Shown here: positions 60,958 to 64,000 of the stretch, piece by piece
Layout: the number at the start of each line of letters is the position of its first letter
Numbering within the stretch: the stretch's first letter is position 1
Assembly (NCBI RefSeq): GCF_017745095.1
Contig: NZ_JAGHZZ010000010.1
Span: 82,997-146,996, forward strand
Length of the DNA: 64,000 nt
From: Sporocytophaga sp.
GTDB lineage: Bacteria > Bacteroidota > Bacteroidia > Cytophagales > Cytophagaceae
Direction of reading: 5' to 3'
Translations under genes and position numbers: made by a program
The notes under the pieces: model-generated
The model's input: only the letters and a program-made list of their open reading frames with translations
The model's database searches: none
What the model was told of the DNA's origin: nothing

Positions 60958-61376
60958 TTGATTGCTATGATTGTCTACGTTTGTAAAGCAAATACATATC
61001 GATTCAAGCACCATTCTATGATTGAATATTTTCTTTGAATTGACAAGTTCATTGTTACTGAAAAAAAATTCCGAAAGTTAAATTCCTTCTCTTCGTGGTT
61101 TCTGCAGCAACTATTTTCTGAATCTTATGAAACCACATCTGAAAAATTTATAAATGTTTGTCAGTTAGTTTTGACGATAATGTAGTTTTATGATTTTGGA
61201 ATACTTAATCATTATACAGAAAGTTTAAGGATAATTGCATAATGAAGAGGAACATCATACGGTTTAGATTTTATCTCAAATAAGTAACCACTAGAAATAA
61301 ATTAGTTCAATAACAGAATCTAAGAATTTACCTAATTACTAGAAATTATAAATGGGGAAGTTTGACGAAGGAATGC
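60958..61376. other. Intergenic region, 419 bp
   Basis: AT-rich sequence between the CorA stop and the terminator of the next gene. A distant 8-bp inverted pair (GTGGTTTC/GAAACCAC near 61097) is too weak to name. No gene, repeat or promoter is convincing. Confidence 0.4.
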
Positions 61377-61410
61377 AAAAAAAACGCCCGGTACTTTTGG
61401 TACCAGGCGT
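61377..61410 (-). terminator. Intrinsic terminator of the T9SS-sorted protein gene at the right edge
   Basis: ACGCCCGGTAC (61384-61394) and GTACCAGGCGT (61400-61410) pair with one G-U around a 5-base loop. On the minus strand eight T residues follow. It lies 27 bases after the stop codon at 61438. Confidence 0.9.
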
Positions 61411-61437
61411 AAAACCATTATTGGAAAAAGTTTATGG

Positions 61438-64000
61438 CTATTCAGTTTTGATCACTTTAATAGTTTTAGTTTCCTGCTCAGAACTTAAACGAATAAAATA
61501 AATTCCTTGAGGTAAATTCTTTCCTAATCTATAAATCTGATTTTGCTGAATGGATTCTCCAATGCTAACAGATATTCCTTGACTGTTAAAGATATCAATC
61601 TTGTAAGTCTTAGACTGTCCGGCACGAATTTCCAGACTTGCTTCCTGACTAAATGGATTTGGATACACAATGAAATTAGATGCAGATTCTACATTGTTTT
61701 CAGATCCTGACCTATCAACTCTGCAGCCAGGACAAGAATACGAAGAACCGCATGCCAGCTTTATTATCGCCCCATCTGTAAAACCAGAACCGTAAGTTCC
61801 CTGAAGTGGAGAAATTGTTTCAAAGTCTAAACTTTTTGTTTCACCTACCACAATAATGTTTCCGGTATTATCCATTTCAAGATTATAACTTACATCATTA
61901 TTTTGGTCAACGTTATTGGTACTGCCGCTACCATAATATGTCAACCAATCAGGTGTGAAATTATTTCCCTTGAAACGTGCAATAAACATATCCTGGCTTC
62001 TTGTAGGATCAGGGGAAAAAGGTCGATAACTGGTATGGGTATCGTGGTAGAATAAATAGGATGGATTAGCAGAACTGAAAACAGCATCAAGGTCATTACT
62101 AGCAGTATATCCAGAAACATATACATTACCTGCATTGTCAGAAATAATTACGTACGGCACATCGGAATCAGCGCCTGCTATAACTTTTGTTGCCAATGTA
62201 GCTCCTGTTGCAGAATTAACTCTTTCAAGATATATGTCTGCATTTATTACCCCGTTAGGTCCAGAACCACTACCATTCTGCACTCCGGATAAAGCCAATG
62301 TATTACCATCTACACAAAGACCAGTATACCCATCATTAGCAGTGGAGCCAGTATATCTATGTGCCCACTTGATTGTTCCGGAAGGGGTAACTCCATATAC
62401 AACACCTAGGCCGACAAAGCTTCCTCCTGAACAAGAGTTGTAAGACTCATTACCTGCAATATAAATATCTCCGGATCCGTCTACGACTATGTTAACAGCT
62501 GTTTCACTGCTATTTGAACAAGGGTTTGTAGTTCCCGTGATGGTTGAATAATCCAGTAGAACACTCCAAATATCTGCCGCATTGGATTTCGCAACTTTCA
62601 TAACAAACATATCTCCACTTATTATTGATTGTTGGGACAATAATCCTCCACCTGTTACCATTGGCAAATCAGCTCTGTTAGGGCTACTGCCGGTCACGCC
62701 AAAAGCACTGCCTCCGATATAAACATGCCCATCATTGGCAGAAACAATAAAATGAGCCGAAGCACTCATATTGTACTTTTTACTCCAGTTCACAGTTCCA
62801 TTTGAATTTAACCGGAATAAACTGTTTTGTTGCAGCCCTGTACCAATATAACTGTATGTATAACCTGTAAATGCATTGTTAAAATGCTGTATGATCAGAT
62901 AAATGTTATCATCACTTTTATCTATGGTCATATCCATTACATGGTATGGAGCTTCAGCATGAATATAGTCTATCCAAAGTACTTCCTGACCATCTTCGCT
63001 GATCTCAGCCATAAACATTTCACCGCTTCCAGTGCCAGTAGACGTACCAATATCTCTAACTACAGTTGAAGTTGTAATAGGAAGCGATTTCGAAACACCG
63101 TCTGTATTTCCAAGGACAACAATGTTGTTATTACTTTTTACAACAACCTTAGAAACCTGATCCTGTTCAGTTCCTCCAAAAAATGTTGCCCAATACGGTC
63201 CCATATTAGGAGCAGTAAGCTCATAAGAAACTGTAGTTTGGCAACCATGTATATCGGAGTAGGTAACACTATATGTTCCAATGGCAGTTACACTAATACA
63301 TTGAGTTGTCTCACCATTGCTCCACACATATGTCGGAACAACAGCATCAGTTACATTGAATGTCCAGGCTGAATTAGTCCCTGATGCATTTCCTGATGGT
63401 AATGTAGGAGAGTTATCTCTTACCCATGAAGTCGCGGTTCCAATAGCGCTTAATATACTATTTCTTGTGCCGGTTACACTAAGGGTAGAAAATTTTCCAT
63501 TATCAACTTCAGTGGCAAAATCTCTTGCAGAAACACCGTTTACTAGTCCAGGAGGAAGATATGAGTTGGTCGCTGTTACTGTTCCTGAAGTGATCCAGCT
63601 ATTGCTTGTGAGAGCATAAATGAAACGCGGTGCACTTGAAGTACCTTGGTATGCAATGATCTGATCTCCTGTGTCAGTAAGATTGAATCCTGAAATAGTT
63701 ATAACTTGTCCTGCCGGAATTGTCGTAGCAGCAGTATAAGTATAGGTCATTTCTGAAGTCGTTAGGCTATTTGTAGCATTATTCCAACCATTGTCCGTAA
63801 AGTATATTGTTGTACCTGGAGAAAGGTTTACCAATGGTACAAAGGCAAAGTCATCAATAGGGTCTGTACGATACCTTATGATCGCTATATCTCCTGGAAT
63901 TAATTGTTCATTTACAATTGCACAAAGATTTGTTGGTTGTCCAGCGCAGATAGAATTATCTTCTACTTCAATAATCACCTCTGCAGAAGTAACGGCGCTG
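61438..64000 (-). CDS. Large T9SS type A-sorted secreted protein (5' end beyond the window)
   Basis: At least 853 residues; the frame stays open through 64000, so the true start lies outside. The visible part begins with SICAGQPTNLCAIV, which looks like the end of an Ig/PKD-like module. A lamin-tail-like region follows (GDIAIIRYRTD, LSPGTTIYFTDNGWNNATN, ITISGFNLTDTGDQIIAYQG), then another PKD-like strand and SBBP-type beta-propeller repeats of about 60 residues with GNIIVVGETKS, GDIYIAGNES and GNVYVSGYTAS motifs. The C-terminus FIVYPNPFSQEASLEIRAG...LPQGIYFIRLSS...KVIKTE is a T9SS type A domain. Probably a surface or secreted protein of unknown ligand. Confidence 0.88.
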   Translation of the reverse strand, partial: SAVTSAEVIIEVEDNSICAGQPTNLCAIVNEQLIPGDIAIIRYRTDPIDDFAFVPLVNLSPGTTIYFTDNGWNNATNSLTTSEMTYTYTAATTIPAGQVITISGFNLTDTGDQIIAYQGTSSAPRFIYALTSNSWITSGTVTATNSYLPPGLVNGVSARDFATEVDNGKFSTLSVTGTRNSILSAIGTATSWVRDNSPTLPSGNASGTNSAWTFNVTDAVVPTYVWSNGETTQCISVTAIGTYSVTYSDIHGCQTTVSYELTAPNMGPYWATFFGGTEQDQVSKVVVKSNNNIVVLGNTDGVSKSLPITTSTVVRDIGTSTGTGSGEMFMAEISEDGQEVLWIDYIHAEAPYHVMDMTIDKSDDNIYLIIQHFNNAFTGYTYSYIGTGLQQNSLFRLNSNGTVNWSKKYNMSASAHFIVSANDGHVYIGGSAFGVTGSSPNRADLPMVTGGGLLSQQSIISGDMFVMKVAKSNAADIWSVLLDYSTITGTTNPCSNSSETAVNIVVDGSGDIYIAGNESYNSCSGGSFVGLGVVYGVTPSGTIKWAHRYTGSTANDGYTGLCVDGNTLALSGVQNGSGSGPNGVINADIYLERVNSATGATLATKVIAGADSDVPYVIISDNAGNVYVSGYTASNDLDAVFSSANPSYLFYHDTHTSYRPFSPDPTRSQDMFIARFKGNNFTPDWLTYYGSGSTNNVDQNNDVSYNLEMDNTGNIIVVGETKSLDFETISPLQGTYGSGFTDGAIIKLACGSSYSCPGCRVDRSGSENNVESASNFIVYPNPFSQEASLEIRAGQSKTYKIDIFNSQGISVSIGESIQQNQIYRLGKNLPQGIYFIRLSSEQETKTIKVIKTE

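Noticed and set aside
61097-61150. GTGGTTTC...GAAACCAC inverted pair
   Set aside because: Only 8 bases with a loop of nearly 30 and no T-run; likely chance in AT-rich DNA.

Overview
The window looks like a chromosome segment of a gliding-type Bacteroidota bacterium, most likely Cytophagales-like (Sporocytophaga or Cytophaga relatives). The reasons are four proteins with type IX secretion (T9SS) C-terminal signals, a PorP/SprF protein beside a giant SprB-like adhesin, many Bacteroidota lipoproteins, AT-rich DNA and several promoters of the TTTG-N18/22-TAnnTTTG type. The phylum is inferred from gene content only.

Layout. 1-403: a decayed IS3-family orfA and a terminator. 420-18364 (minus): an adhesin and T9SS locus read as basic lipoprotein, PorP/SprF, two tandem PorE-like TPR/PD40 proteins without an OmpA domain, then (after a terminator and phased A-tracts) an SprB-like adhesin of about 4,300 residues with about 38 repeats. 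18385-25662: a secreted unknown, a GH97 enzyme without signal peptide, a small membrane protein, a DraG-fold protein that has lost its metal ligands, and a T9SS-exported clan GH-A glycosidase. 25899-31348: an MDR oxidoreductase, a DUF1801 protein, a TIGR03032 protein and a repeat/cadherin T9SS protein. 31626-38313: secreted and membrane unknowns, one with a caspase-like His/Cys pattern, an S33 hydrolase lipoprotein, a membrane-bound AraC regulator and MepB. 38440-42109 (minus): a compact VOC / DoxX / small protein / AHSA1 / DHFR-like / MATE operon.

42507-46905 holds DUF2911 and then a family 2A encapsulin locus: shell protein, cysteine desulfurase with a long cargo-loading N-terminus, and serine O-acetyltransferase. 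The desulfurase presumably sits inside the shell and handles cysteine sulfur, while the acetyltransferase supplies the cysteine precursor.

47398-59922 is the most unusual part. A 2,218-residue protein without signal peptide combines a papain/C39-like peptidase, a lysozyme-like domain and a tectonin-like propeller. It is bracketed by two copies of a palindromic repeat, one inside a 237-bp MITE-like element. A little further on, an AAA+ ATPase of the extracellular contractile injection system (eCIS) type is divergent from a DUF4157 effector-like protein, which overlaps a small lipoprotein gene by 4 bases. No sheath, tube or baseplate genes are in the window, so this reads as an eCIS-associated effector island whose injector, if present, is elsewhere. 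60001-64000: a CorA transporter and the 3' part of another T9SS-sorted protein that runs off the right edge.

All identifications come from reading motifs by eye; no database search was run.
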